From Sipunculus nudus (lineage: Eukaryota; Annelida; Sipuncula; Golfingiida; Sipunculidae), in the NCBI GenBank assembly GCA_026874595.1, contig CM049306.1:84596142-84660141 (forward strand): DNA of 64,000 nucleotides, in the 5' to 3' direction. The translations under genes were made by a program, and so were the position numbers. Below the pieces are notes generated by a model. That model had not been told where the DNA came from. It did not search any database and saw only the letters and a program-made list of their open reading frames with translations. Positions 1 to 12,773 of the stretch are shown here, one piece after another. The first letter of the stretch is position 1, and each line of letters opens with the position of its first letter.

Positions 1-470
1 ATAACCCATACCTATGTATATGCATAATATAAAAGAAATCTGTCCATTAGTTTTTGACTTATAATGCTCACAGTGCTGTAAGGTGGCAATTTAGGGGGTA
101 TTAAACGGCACGAAAACAAGTAAAGAATAATAGGTGGCGCCACCAGTTTCTGGAACATGACAACCCTATCCATGATCTTCCATCAACTTGATTTTGGGAT
201 AAATCCATGCAAGATTTCTTGAGATATTAAAGAATTTGTGTGATTTTCCCCAAAATTGGACCTATTCAAGGTCAAGGACACTCTCCTAGTAGAGGTCATG
301 ACCTCATTTTAAACAGGCGTCATTCTCTTACCCATATCTATACATATACCAAGTTTGGTAAAGTTCCGTGAAATATTTTTTGGGTTATCGCGCCAACAAG
401 ATTCATATGTGGCGGCGGCTGCGGGACCGGTATGAAAACATAGTATCCCCCGACTTTGTCTGGGGATACA
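1..470. repeat. Dispersed repeat fragment with GGTGGCGCCACC core
   Basis: Contains the palindrome GGTGGCGCCACC at 133-144, shared with copies at 37.4, 38.7-39.1 and 54.8-55.8 kb. It ends in a hairpin GTATCCCC...GGGGATAC at 443-469, like the GTATCCGC...GCGGATAC hairpins at 10397-10426 and 38692-38721. It is cut by the window edge. Confidence 0.5.
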
Positions 471-1480
471 AATATATACATGAATTTAGAGAAGATTTCA
501 AAGCTTTTGTTACCTTCCCCCTACAAAATGTAAGTTTATACAAGTGGCACCACATAAAGCTCAATTCCACAACATTTGACATGTATGTGACTTTTTTTTT
601 TTTTAAATTGGGGATTTTAGCTCAGGCTATTTCTGAGAAATTATGGTTTTTTCTTTCTTGATCTAATGACTACATTTTCTTACTATATATGATGTGTACA
701 TTTATCATTATACATATTTCCTAATATAATCCATATAAGAAGATCATGCTAATAATTCTTGTGCTTCAGATGAATGCGAGCTTTAGCCCTTTTCCCCCCC
801 AAAAAAAATATTGCTAATTTAAAAACACCCAGAAAGGGGTAGTGTATAATTTTGAAGCATTAAAAGAAGGAATAATAGCATGTATCCTACTGCATGCGGG
901 TAGTTTTAGATGATACAGCATGACACATGTATGCAATTCAACCCAAAGCTGATATTTTTTTAATAACAATTGTGCCTTATATAATGGCATAAATTTCATT
1001 TTTGATTTGGAACCTCTTTCATACAGTCACAACTACCAGTAAATTAATTTTTAATGGCATAATTCTAAGCATAAACCCCCAATCATTTCGATTAAGAACT
1101 TCTTTCATTCACTCACAGTTAAATTATTAGTGGCTTAATACTTGGCATAAAACTCCCCACCATTCTGAATTAGAATCTGTTTCATATACTAACAATTAAA
1201 TATTGAATCACCTGAATCACGATTGAAGACAAATGTGAAATTGCATTCCTTAAACCCATCACTATTAGTCTTTACCAAAGTGCAAATCTGCCTTTGATAG
1301 GCCGATGAAAAACCTGATTGGAGGTCATGAATTACAGCCAAATGCGTATTGAACCATCAGTTTTTCTTGGACTGGCCGAGATGCAAGAACTGATGTGTAA
1401 ATCAAGACAGTATGCAAATAAATATGAGCTGGACTTGGGGTTCATCAGAGCTGCTGATATTATCACTTGAAACAAACACA
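471..1480. other. Non-coding DNA in MCM2 intron 3
   Basis: AT-rich, without a coding frame or clear repeat structure. 1060-1200 has weakly repeated phrases around ttctttcat(a/t)cactca, suggesting an old degenerate tandem repeat. Confidence 0.4.
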
Positions 1481-4400
1481 AACAAGGGACCTATGGGTCA
1501 CGACGCTCAGCTGTTATATATGATAAAAAATATTATTTAGAATTGAGGTACATGCTGGTTTTGTGTGGTAATAAATATAAGCTGTATTATGAGTTGTTGT
1601 TGTTTAGCTTATGTATGATTTTGATAGTTCCTTTGGAGACAGGGAAGAGCATTGATTTCATTTATTTTATTAACAAATGGAATACTATTGTCACACAGAT
1701 TTTGACTTGGCCAAATAACTTATAAGCAGAACATATAATATGAGTTTAACTATTTATTAAAAAAATTACAAATATTGTCCCAAATATAATTTTTATTAAA
1801 AATAATAAGAGAATCATATGATTTTGTAAAATGAAATATAACTGAAATGATTATTAAAATAATATTAAAGAATATATTCATGAATGCATTCATGAATACA
1901 TTTTGAAAGTATTTGCACGAGTATTCATATACTTTCATTTTTACCTGAATTCCCATTCTTTATGCAAGAAATTTTATAATGGAGTACATAATCATATTCG
2001 TATTTAAATACAATTACAAAGTATTCGCACCATGTCTGGTATTTATTCAGTTTTCACCAAACAATGATGTTGAGAATCCAGAATATACAAAATTCACACA
2101 TTTAAATAATGATCATAAGTACCTGGTTTTATGGCTTTTATTTATATTAAAAATAACTGTAAAAAATTCATTTTGGACTAATTTCACATCAATGTACACA
2201 CTAGACACAGTAGGAATCCAGATTAATATTATCAACTGCATCTTTGTCTATCATTAATTTCCTTCATATGATCCCTAATGATTAGTAATGAATAATATGA
2301 TATACTTCTTTATCATTAAAATTGAACTGAAAAATGCCATAGGTGACTGCATGGTGTTATTTGGAATACGTGACATTCTACCCATCCATACAAGATTCTT
2401 ATATCATCAGTAACTGCAAGTTAATTTCCTGTTATTATAAACTAACAAATTCCTTTTCTATTTTTCTTTAATTTGTTATTAAAAACCAATAAAAATTTAT
2501 TAATTTATTGTTTATTGTTATGTTGTTGGTTAAAACTACTAGATGAGTTGGGTTAGACACCTGGATCAACTGTGGCTGGCCATAAGCTGCCTGGGTTCCA
2601 TGTATGCCTCGCCTCAAGCATGCATAATACAGGTGATTCAAGAGGGGCTGGAGGGAGCCAAAGTCTGACAGGGTCTCATAAAAAACATTAATAAAAGCTA
2701 CAATTTTTGGCCAATTTCTTTCAGCTTTCTAAGCTGAAATCCTTATGTGTGCATGATATGAAAATTATATCAACAGTGCTCACGGGAAACAAACGTGCCA
2801 TGGTCACAGTTGGGCAAAATTTAAGGTACTAATTTTATATTTATACTAATAACTTATAAAATTTGAAAAATTAAGAACTAATTTTGGGTATTCAATTGAA
2901 TCTTGATTAAATAATGTTACATCCCTGACAAAAAAATCTCTAGCTTCAGCAATGCCCTTGTTAAGGGAGTAAATATATTTCTTGATTTTTTACAAAGTGC
3001 ATTATGTTTGGGCCCATAACTTAAAACAATTACGCAATATTGACATCATTCTGGCATGTGCATAGAGATTGAAAAATATGTATATTTATTATGATTAAAG
3101 TCAGATCAGTGGTTTTGATATTTGGCATTCTTGAAGTGTAACAATGGGTTTTTAATGGAAAAATGAAGTTTTTCATTAATATCTCGAAGGTATTAAGTCC
3201 TAGTGACCTAATTCTTGGCATGGTAGGGGATTTTAGAGACATCTAACTGTATGCCGAATTTAAGGAACTTAGAGCTGAAGCTGGGGAGCTGAGCTCTTGC
3301 AAACTGCATAACACTAGCTTGATGTAAACAATATGTTACATGGTGCTTGAGTCACTGTGCTCAGCTGAGGTTAACCTTGAAGGTAAAAATCTAAAATAAT
3401 ATCAAATGGAGATAAAGTGTAAGAGGAAGAGGTAATAAAGGCCATGGTTGGTTTATATGATTGGTTTGTATTGATGAGCAAGAAATTGTTGCAAATAATA
3501 TTTTGTGACCTGACTATGTGTTTCCTAATGATGAAACTGAAGCATGTGAGCAGTTTGTGAACAAATGATCTGTACAATTACCATGATCATTAGTTGGCTT
3601 TTCGATTAACTGTTGACTTTTCAGTAGTTTACACATTTGTTCAATCGAATCTTTTTTTTGTATAATATATATCATTAAATAAGTTTTTTTTTTATGAAAT
3701 GTATACAGTTGAAATATAACTAATTAACAACATAAAACATGGCAAACAAAGCCTATCTCAAATTCTGCTAATGCAGGAAAATAATGAACAAATGTTTGTA
3801 ATAAATCCTCATTTTTTTATCACATTAATTTTTTTTTATTTTAAGTTTATATTTCTATACATTTTCAATATAACATATATATCTGAATATAAAAGTTGAT
3901 TCATAATTCTCAATTGCATCATCATAAATCCAATCTTGTCAGATAACACCATATCATGCATACAAATGTTTATTTATTTTTTACCACAAAAATATATCTT
4001 TTAAATCTGCAAAACAATAAATATCTAAAAAAATACTTGATTTAGACTTCTCAATTTTTAATTGTGTCTTTATTTATCCATAATGTGCTTCATATCTTAT
4101 CATAATTTAAGCACACTGATGGGTTCCATTATGATTGGTAAAATCATTTAAAAGAAAAATGATTCTTTAAAAATGCTACATTACACAACATTGCATATTC
4201 TGGATTACACCTTGAATTACTTTTTCAAGGAAAGTTTTTGCATATCAGAGTGGAAACAGCATTACAATTAAGGAGATACAGTGAACACTTGGTGGGTTGG
4301 TTTTGGGGGGGGGGGGGGGGTGATTGGGGTGGTTATATGAGAATAACTGTACACCTGTCACAGCAGGGGATCTCACCCAGTGACTGTAACAAATCAGAAA

Positions 4401-5201
4401 CCCTGGCATTGCTGACTTCCAGTGACCTGGAGTGGGACCCTGCATCTGTAATCTGTAATCAAAGCAAATGACTACAATAGAGCCTCAAGAGCTTAATTTT
4501 CAAGCTTTTACTTCCAAATTTCAGATTTAAACAAATTAAATATTTATGTATATAGCTGTGAAAATTAAATCAATGGTACTTACAGAAAAAAAACGTGCCA
4601 TGGTCAAAGTTGGGCAAAATTTAAGGTACTGATTTTATTTTTATGTTAATTACTTAAAAAATTTACAAAATTCAGATCTAATTTTGGGTAAACAATTGAA
4701 TCTTAATTAAACATAGTTATATACTTGGGAAAATAGACTCTAGTTTCAAAATTTTTCATGTTAAGTGAGTAAATATTTTTCCTGATTTTTTACAAAGTCC
4801 ATTATGTTTGGGCCCATAACTTAAAGAATTTATACTTAACAGACTTAATTTCTGGCATGTACATAGGAACTATACAGAAGAATATTTATGGTAAATATGA
4901 GGAAAAACAGATGAGTGGTTTTGATATAAGGCAGTCCTGAAGTGTGAAAATAGGATTTTAATAAAAAATTGAGGTTTTTCCTTAATTTCTCAAAGGAACG
5001 AAGTCGCAAAGACCCAGTTTCTGGCTTGGTAGGAGATCTTGGGGACATCTAACATTATGCTGAATTTTGGATTCCTAGGTCTTACGGTTTCAAAACGTGC
5101 CACATCTACGGACGGACGGACGGACGGACGGACAGACGGACGGACGACGGACAATGGACCACGACTATAGCTCAGATGACTTATAGTCAGCTGAGTTAAA
5201 A
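1481..5201 (-). repeat. Composite dispersed repeat, copy a (about 3.7 kb)
   Basis: Read on the minus strand it starts with the palindromic TAGCTCAG...CTGAGCTA end (5168-5198) and GTCC tetranucleotides, and ends with CAGCTGAGCG-...-CCCTTGTT (1481-1513). 1481-2760 is about 95% like 7716-9000. Modules at 2770-3250 and 4560-5060 are diverged copies of each other. The middle part (about 3360-4560) is absent from copies b and d. No transposase frame is visible, so it looks non-autonomous; its class is unknown. Confidence 0.75.
4307..4321. repeat. Poly(G) tract
   Basis: A run of about 15 G, inside composite repeat copy a. Confidence 0.8.
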
Positions 5202-5862
5202 ATAGTTCTACTTTACCTTGAACAACTGAAATTTAAGATTTGTCAATATATAGCTATTTATTAAACCAAATGTGCAAACATTTTCACAGAACAGAAGACA
5301 AAGACACTCACAGCTTAACCTTAAAGGAATTTCAAAGCACAAGGCTTTCTACTATTATATCAGTCTGTCATTCTTAGAACAAAGGCAGACAGAAGTTGTC
5401 TTAATTGCTACTTAAGAGCTGAATTGCTGCTTTAAGGAAGAATATTTTCTTCCTGCAATATCTCTGTCTTCACTATTTCATTGCTGCTCTGAATATGATT
5501 ATTAAAGTGGTTTGAACTAGTTATAGGAAATGCTTTAAGATTTGTATAAATGGGAGTCTTTCGTTCAGCATCGTGGATTCAAAGCAAATTTGTCAATGTT
5601 ATTCTCACCATAAATTTTCATTTTTGAATCTAAGCATCATTATAGACACCATCACATCAGTTAACTTCTGATTGTACAGTACTCTTTCGAGGTAATAATT
5701 TATTCTTTAGAAAATACAACATTTAATGTCATTTTATAGAGAAAACACTGGAAGCTCTTTTGTATTTTTTTTTTTACATTTTTTACTTCTTGAAACATTT
5801 ATGTAAATACCTAATCTCCAGTTCTGCTGAGGCAGGGAAATAATTAACAAATGTTTGAATTA
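5202..5862. other. Old repeat-derived DNA left of a hAT-like insertion
   Basis: No gene. 5760-5862 is diverged but alignable to 3700-3810 in copy a, and the similarity continues to the right of the insertion from 6702 (compare 3810-4000). It therefore represents another, older copy of that middle segment. Confidence 0.45.
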
Positions 5863-6701
5863 CAGGGGTCGAAATTATAATACAAATGTTTGCGCAACGC
5901 AAGCTTTAATCCATCAACGCAACATGAGCTGAAGATTGACTTGCAGCAGCCGCAAGTGCCTAACCATCACGTACATAGGACTTTATATGTTGAAATGGCC
6001 ATGAAAAAAATTTAAAGCCCTTCAGTTGCGATCGTATATATTTCAATTATTTGTCATCGCCATCCTTATGTCTTGCACATCGCAGCGCCAGCCTGCCGCA
6101 GGTTTCCCGGGTGTTGCTGTTTGCATTCATGATCGTGTTCCGTCATTACGACATAATGCTATACTCTCCTGCCGTGGGTTTAAACTTATCCTGCCGACTG
6201 TAGGTTTGTTACCACAATAGCCACGAAATGTCAGCGTTTTGTGTGTCTAGTAAAATACGTCACCAGGTAATGCGTCTCAAATCCTGCAAGGATGGCGGGC
6301 CGCCGAGTGTCTCTGACACGTTATTTTTCCAGTTCCAGGTACTGTTGATTTTAAAATAAATATTTTTACCATTGCTCTCTAACATTTATGTCCCAATAAT
6401 GGCGCAACAGGAAATTTAAGGTGTAATTCCCGAGATGTTTCTGACTTTTATAAATTTTAAGTCCTGTATAAATGGATCAACATGAAGTGTCTCAAACCAA
6501 TCCTATAATTTTTTATTTTTATTTACCATAATTTATATTAATATATAGTATTAATTTTTAATCCCTCCATAATTTTTTTAACTGACCTACAGCTGGCCTC
6601 AGGCTAAACTAGTTCGCAAGTGAAGTTTTCGTGATGCATGTTATTTTTTTAAGCCACTTGCGGCAGCCGCAAATCAGTATTTTAAAACATTTCTATCCCT
6701 G
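5863..6701. mobile_element. hAT-like non-autonomous element A (839 bp)
   Basis: Ends CAGGGGTCGAAAT and ATTTCTATCCCTG are inverted repeats with a few mismatches. Flanks aatta and tatta could be a decayed 5-bp target duplication. Segment 3800-3815 in the homologous copy lacks the insertion. The interior has GCAGCCGCAAG motifs near both ends (5946-5962, 6657-6672) and is GC-richer than the surroundings. No transposase frame. Confidence 0.6.
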
Positions 6702-6939
6702 TATTAGATCATTTTATTATCACATTTTTTTTATATTTCTATACATTTCCAAAATAATATATATATAAATATGAATACAAAAGTTCATTCATTATTCTAA
6801 ATTGCATCAAAATAAATCTCAATCAGATAACACCACATCATGCATACAAATATATATTTATTTAAAAAAAAAAAATAGCTAATAAATTTGCAAAACAAAA
6901 AATATTTATAAATAATACTAGAATCAGATTACACAATTT

Positions 6940-7690
6940 TAAACTAATAAACAGGTGTATCCGCCAAAATCAGAGTAAGACAGGTGAAGTGAGGCAAGGA
7001 TTGAGTGGCAAGGGAAAATAGAGTTACATGTGTTACATATTAGAATGGATGTCTGACAACATGATTGTAGGTGGTGCCACCTGTTATTTGAACGAGAAAC
7101 TATCCAAGATGTATACACATGCAAGATTTCAGGTGGAAACATCAAACCACTGCAGAGATATGAGTGATTTAATCCCACAGCAGACAAACAGATGGACGCT
7201 CTGCAAAAATGGCTTCAGGTGGAGCCACCATTTTTGTGTATGTTATAAAGCAATCAAAGGGCTACATTTGTGTAAAAAATTTTTCCTGATTGGTCAAATG
7301 AGTTTGGAGATATAAGCATTAATGTCTGCAGCATGAACGTGAATGAAGCTGGCGCCACCTGTCATAAAATCAAGAAAGCTATCCAGGATGTATATGCATG
7401 CCGAATTACAGGTAATTTGGTCAAACCACTGCACAGAGATATGAGTGATTTTAACCCAAGGCAGACAAACAGATGGACGCTCTGCAAAAATGGCTGCAGG
7501 TGGAGCCACCATTTTTGTGTATGTCATTAAGCTATCCAAGGGCTACATTTGTGTATAATTATTTCCTGATCGGTCAAACGGTTCTCGAGATATGTGGGTT
7601 TATGTGTGGAAACAGACGCACAAACGGACGCTGGGCAGAGAGGAAAGGTCAGAGGTCAAGGCCAATTGGTTAGGCACCAGTTCAAATGTG
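6940..7690 (-). repeat. Dispersed repeat with GGTGGCGCCACC-like core (minus orientation)
   Basis: On the minus strand it matches 38690-39160 and 54860-55800: phrases such as tttttgcagagcgtccatctgtttgtctgc, repeated at two positions about 280 bp apart, indicate internal tandem units. The end gtatccgcc at 6957-6966 is half of the hairpin seen in other copies. No coding capacity. Confidence 0.6.
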
Positions 7691-7715
7691 ACCTAATAAT
7701 TGGTGTAAGTTTCGA

Positions 7716-10326
7716 AACAAGGGACCTATGGGTCACGACGCTCAGCTGTTATATATGATAAAATAATATTATTTAGAAATGAGGCACATGCTGGTTTTGT
7801 GTGGTAATAAATATAAGCTGTAATATGAGTTGTTGTTGTTTAGCTTATGTATGAATTTGATAGTACCTTTGGAGACAGGGAAGAGGATTGATTTCATTTA
7901 TTTTATTAACAAATGGAGTACTATTGTCACACAGATTTTGACTTGGCAATATAACTTATAAGCAGAATATATAATATAAGGGTTTAACTATTAATTAAAA
8001 AAAATTACATTTTTATTAAAAATAATAAGAGAATCATATGATTTTTTAAAATGAAATATAACTGAAATGATTATTAAAATAATATTAAAGAATATATTCA
8101 TGAATGCATTCATGAATACATTTTGAAAGTATTTGCACTGGTATTCATATACTTTCATTTTTACCTGAATTCCCATTCTTTATGCAAGAAATTTTATAAT
8201 GGAGTACATAATCATATTAGTATTTAAATACAATTACAAAGTATTCGCACCATGTCTGGTATTTATTCAGTTTTCACCAAACAATGATGTTGAGAATCCA
8301 GAATATACAAAATTCACACATTTAAATAATGATCATAAGTACCTGGTTTTATGGCTTTTATTTATATCAAAAAATAACTGTAATAAATTCATTTTGGACT
8401 AATTTCACATCAATGTACACACTAGACACAGTAGGAATCTAGATTAATATTATCAACTGCATCTTTGTCTATCATTAATTTCCATCATATGACCCCTAAT
8501 GATTAGTAATGAATGATATGATTTACTTCTTTATCATTAAAATTGAACTGAAAAATACCATAGGTGACTGCATGGTGTTATTTGGAATACGTGACATTCT
8601 ATCCATCGATACAAGATTCTTATATCATCAGTAACTGCAAGTTAATTTCCTGTTATAATAAACTAACAAATTCCTTTTCTAATTTTTATTAATTTTTTAT
8701 TAAAAACCAATAAAAATTTATTAATTTATTGTTTATTGTATGTAGTTGGTTAAAACTACTAGATGAGTTGGGTTGGACACCTGGATCAACTGTGGCTGGC
8801 CATAAGCTGCCTGGATTCCCTGTATGCCTCGCCTCAAGCATGCATAATTTGCTGAAAGTTCAACAAGGTCAACATACAGGTGACTCAAGAGGGGCTGGAG
8901 AGAGCCAAAGTCTGACAGGGTCTCATAAAAACATTAATAAAAGCTACAATTTTTGGGCAATTTCTTTCAGCTTTCTAAACTTAAAAGCTGAAATCCTTAT
9001 GTGTGCATGATATGAAAATTATATCAACAGTGCTCACAGGAAACAAACGTGCCATGGTCAAAGTTGGGCAAAATTTAAGTTACTAATTTTACATTTATAC
9101 TAATAACTTATACAATTTGAAAAATTCATAACTAATTTTGGGTATTCAATTGAATCTTGATTAAATAATGTTACATCCCTGACAAAAAATCTCTAGCTTC
9201 AGCAATCCCCTTGTTAAGGGAGTAAATATATTTCTTGATTTTTTACAAAGTGCATTATGTTTGGGCCCATAACTTAAAACAATTACGCAATACTGACATC
9301 ATTCTGGCATGTGCATAGAGAATGAAAAATATGTATATTATTTATGATTAAAGTCAGATCAGTGGTTTTGATATTAGGCAGTCTTGAAGTGTAACAATGG
9401 GTTTTTAATGGAATAATGAGGTTTTTCATTAATATCTTGAAGGTATTAAGTCCTAGTGACCAAATTCTTGGCATGGTAGGGGATTTTGGAGACATCTAGC
9501 TGTATGCCGAATTTAAGGAACTAAGAGCTGAAGCTGGGGAGCTGAGCTCTTGCAAACTGCATAACACTAGCTTGATGTATACAATATGTTACATGGTGCT
9601 TGAAAACTTGAATAAAATCTACAGTTTTTGGTCAACTGGTTTCAAATTTTTGGTGTTAACAGTTGAAAAGGTAACAAAAACATGCTGTGAAAATTAAATC
9701 CACAATACTTTCAGAAAAAAAACGTGCCATGGTCAAAGTTGGGCAAAATTTAAGGTACCAATTTTTTATTTTTATTAATATTTTAAAAAATTTAAAAGAT
9801 TTTCATCTAATTTTGGGTATACAATTTAATTTTGATTAATTAAAGTTATATTACTGGAAAAAAGGTCCATAGCTTTAACATGTTTTGTGTTAAGTGATCA
9901 AATATCTTTCCTGATTTTTTACAAAATGGATTATGTTTGGGTCCATAACTTTTTTAAATTATATAATACAGACATATTTTCTTGAATGTACATAGGAACT
10001 ATAAAGAGGAATATTTATGGTAAATATGAGGAAAAACAGATGAGTGGTTTTGATAATAGGCAGTCCTGAAGTGTGAAAATAGGTTTTTAATAAAAAATTG
10101 AGGTTTTTCCTTAATTTCTCAAAGGAACGAAGTCGAAAGACCCAGTTTTCGGCTTGGTAGGAGATCTTGGGGACATCTAACATTATGCCGAATTTTGGAT
10201 TCCTAGGTCTTACGGTTTCAAAACGTGCCACATCTACGGACGGACGGACGGACGGACGGACGGACGGACGACGGACAATGGACCACGACTATAGCTCAGA
10301 TGACTTATAGTCAGCTGAGCTAAAAA
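7716..10326 (-). repeat. Composite dispersed repeat, copy b (about 2.6 kb)
   Basis: Near-identical to copy a over 7716-9000, then two modules (about 9035-9500 and 9700-10200), then GGAC tetranucleotides and the palindromic end at 10293-10322. It lies immediately next to repeat DNA on both sides. It probably inserted recently, given its similarity to copy a. Confidence 0.75.
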
Positions 10327-10426
10327 ACTGCCAAGTAGTCTCAGATGAGTTCTCCGGAAATGAACGTGGGGGCGTCGGAACCAGGTCAAAAACACAGTAT
10401 CCGCAAAAATTCGTTTTGGCGGATAC
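10327..10426. repeat. Repeat fragment ending in GTATCCGC hairpin
   Basis: A short segment ending with an imperfect hairpin GTATCCGC...GGCGGATAC at 10397-10426, the same end seen at 38692-38721. Confidence 0.45.
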
Positions 10427-10776
10427 AATTACACTTAACAGTCTTAAGTTATAACATGTATATGGGAAATTTATAGGAAAATACTTCTGGTAAATAATAA
10501 GAAAAACAGATATGTGGTTCTGAAATTAGGCAGTCCTGAAGTGTGATAATTGGTTTTTAATGGAAATTTGAGGTTTTTCTTTAATTTCTCAAAGGAACAA
10601 AGTTGCAGTGACACAGTTTTAAGTTTGGTAGGAGATCTTGGGAACATCTAACAGTATGCTGAATTTTGGATTCGTAGGTCCAAGTTTCAAAATGTGCCAG
10701 TCTAACGGACAGATAACCGATGGTCACTGGACTTTGACTATAGCTCAGATGACTTGTAGTCAGCTGAGCTAATAAA
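10427..10776 (-). repeat. Composite repeat, truncated copy e
   Basis: One module plus the palindromic end TAGCTCAG...CTGAGCTA at 10740-10770, without the remainder of the element. It lies directly against copy b. Confidence 0.6.
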
Positions 10777-12600
10777 TCTACAGATGTTTATAACTGGTCT
10801 TCCTGAATCTGTCAAATTAAATTCACAAATATTTGACTCCATCAGCTTTTCCTAGTGCTAATATATAAATGGCAGAAGTATAATTTTATTTCCCCCCGAG
10901 GCTACACACATCATGTTACCTACATAATCAGTCAACCTGTCTTGTTTTCATGGAGAACCATTAATTCCAATGAGCTAAAAGATGTGTTGGGAACTGAATA
11001 TTCCAATTTGAAAACAATCCATGGGTCAAGAAAATTTGCTGATAACCACAACTTGGTAAACAATGATATGGCATGAACTGAGAATTTAATACAAATTTCA
11101 CAACTGACAGTAAATTTTTTTTGGTCAGAATTGGTTACCCTTGTTTTATTCAAATTTATTCAGATGACTGGAACATGACTGTAGCATGTATGTAGCATGC
11201 ATTAGATGACTCCATAACCTTCATAATTATTATGGTTCCATATACTGACACTTGGAATGTTGCAGCCTTATAATGAGGGATATGGATTGCAGAGATAATC
11301 TGTACAACAAACATGGTCACTTTTTCCAGGGTGGGCCTGATAATGTCACCATGTTTTCAGCCAGGAGGAGCCTATATGCTGGGGCAATGTAATCAGTGAA
11401 TACAGATGTAGGCAGAAACAATTTCCCACCAAAGGCTTTGGAATGCACAGGCTAAGAATTGTTACCCCTGCAGACATGAGGGTGCACATCTATAAGCCTC
11501 ACTGTCATTTACGATATGACTTTTTTACAAATATTAATATTGTCCAGTTATGAATTTTAAAAGATTCACAACTGCTTGGAGTATTAACATTACAAATTTC
11601 CATTGCAAGAGAAGGGCTAGGAGGGCAGGAATTTGGAATAAAACATGTAAATCCCCTATTGGATAACTTTCCTACTTTTGTAATGTTTGTGAAAGTAAAA
11701 AAAAATACCTTTCTGAAAATGGCAGCATTTTATATTTTCCATTCATTTTAAAATCTTATTTTTAAGTTGAAATTTTAAATACATGACAACTAGCATCCCT
11801 TTTAATTTCTGAATTAACATCTCAAACTCGTATGCTTAAGTAATTATTTTTTATTGCAAATGACAGTGAATTACCAACTATTTTTATTCCTTTCCTACAT
11901 GCCATTTTAAGCTCTCCCCTGTGAGGTGAACTTGCATTTGCACAAAACTCGCCATTCCCATGAATACTTCACAACAGAAAAGTTTAGAATTTGGTTCGCT
12001 ACAGGTATCCTACGAATAACAGGCAAGTCTTGAAATATTGTATATAAAATATGTTTAGCTGAATAAAGAACGCCATTGTATATTATTACAAAAGTATTGG
12101 TAAGAATGGGATGAGAGCAATGACAGGTTAACAGCTTATATAGGGAAGAGGGGATCTCAACCTATGTTAGATCAGCAAACTATGGGGAGAAATGCCCAGG
12201 TGTAGTCTCATTAAGATGGTTTTCATGTGCTGTTAAATCTTTGATAATTATAATTAGGTTGATACTTGTAAAACATATTCAGATAGCAAGAAAATAAAAA
12301 TTCATGACTTTTTAAGAACTGATTTTTAAATATAAAAAATAATGACTTTTTAAGGACGTAGAAACCCTGTTCAAACAAATCCAGTGCATTTTTATGATAA
12401 TTCAAACCTTTGACAGTAAATCCTCTACATGTTGAGAACATCTGCAGTCTTTTTTAAGTTATGCAATTTCTCAAGCTACTTTGTAACAAGATATCAATTA
12501 TGAAAAGCAGGGCTGTATGCTGATCAGTAAAGTGGACTTAGTTAGACAAACTAAAAATGTGTTAACATATTACAATAAATGATCTGGAAAGTGTATTTAC
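10777..12600. other. MCM2 intron 3, unique DNA
   Basis: AT-rich DNA without repeats long enough to call. I searched the minus strand for the Asp/Glu-rich start of MCM2 exon 4 and for GHSVREW-like codons and found neither. Small open frames here have no family resemblance. Confidence 0.5.
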
Positions 12601-12773
12601 CATAAAGCAAGCCTCTTCTCATGCGACCTGTGGACCGTCCTTCTTCACGATCCCTCTTTCTCATGTCTCGTTCTGCAGCACGTCGAGCATCCTCTGAGAG
12701 CTCAGAGTAGTCCCCATCCTCATCAATCCCCTCCTGCTCATACACATCTAACTCCGGGATGGCACGGTAGTCT
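12601..12773 (-). CDS. MCM2: MCM2 coding exon 3
   Basis: 173 nt, residues 68-125. Acceptor ttttttgacag, donor TATG|gtaaat. It encodes [15 protein letters not shown], an acidic and Arg-rich helix ([17 protein letters not shown]) and GRMRRGLLY, all recognisable in MCM2 from animals. Confidence 0.96.

Noticed and set aside
10234-10428. Frame with [12 protein letters not shown] repeat
   Set aside because: Translation of GGAC tetranucleotide repeats at the end of the composite element.
1-12600. MCM2 exon 4 or later exons
   Set aside because: No minus-strand match to the acidic DSDEED segment, the zinc ribbon or the AAA+ motifs was found; the remaining exons are taken to lie outside the window.
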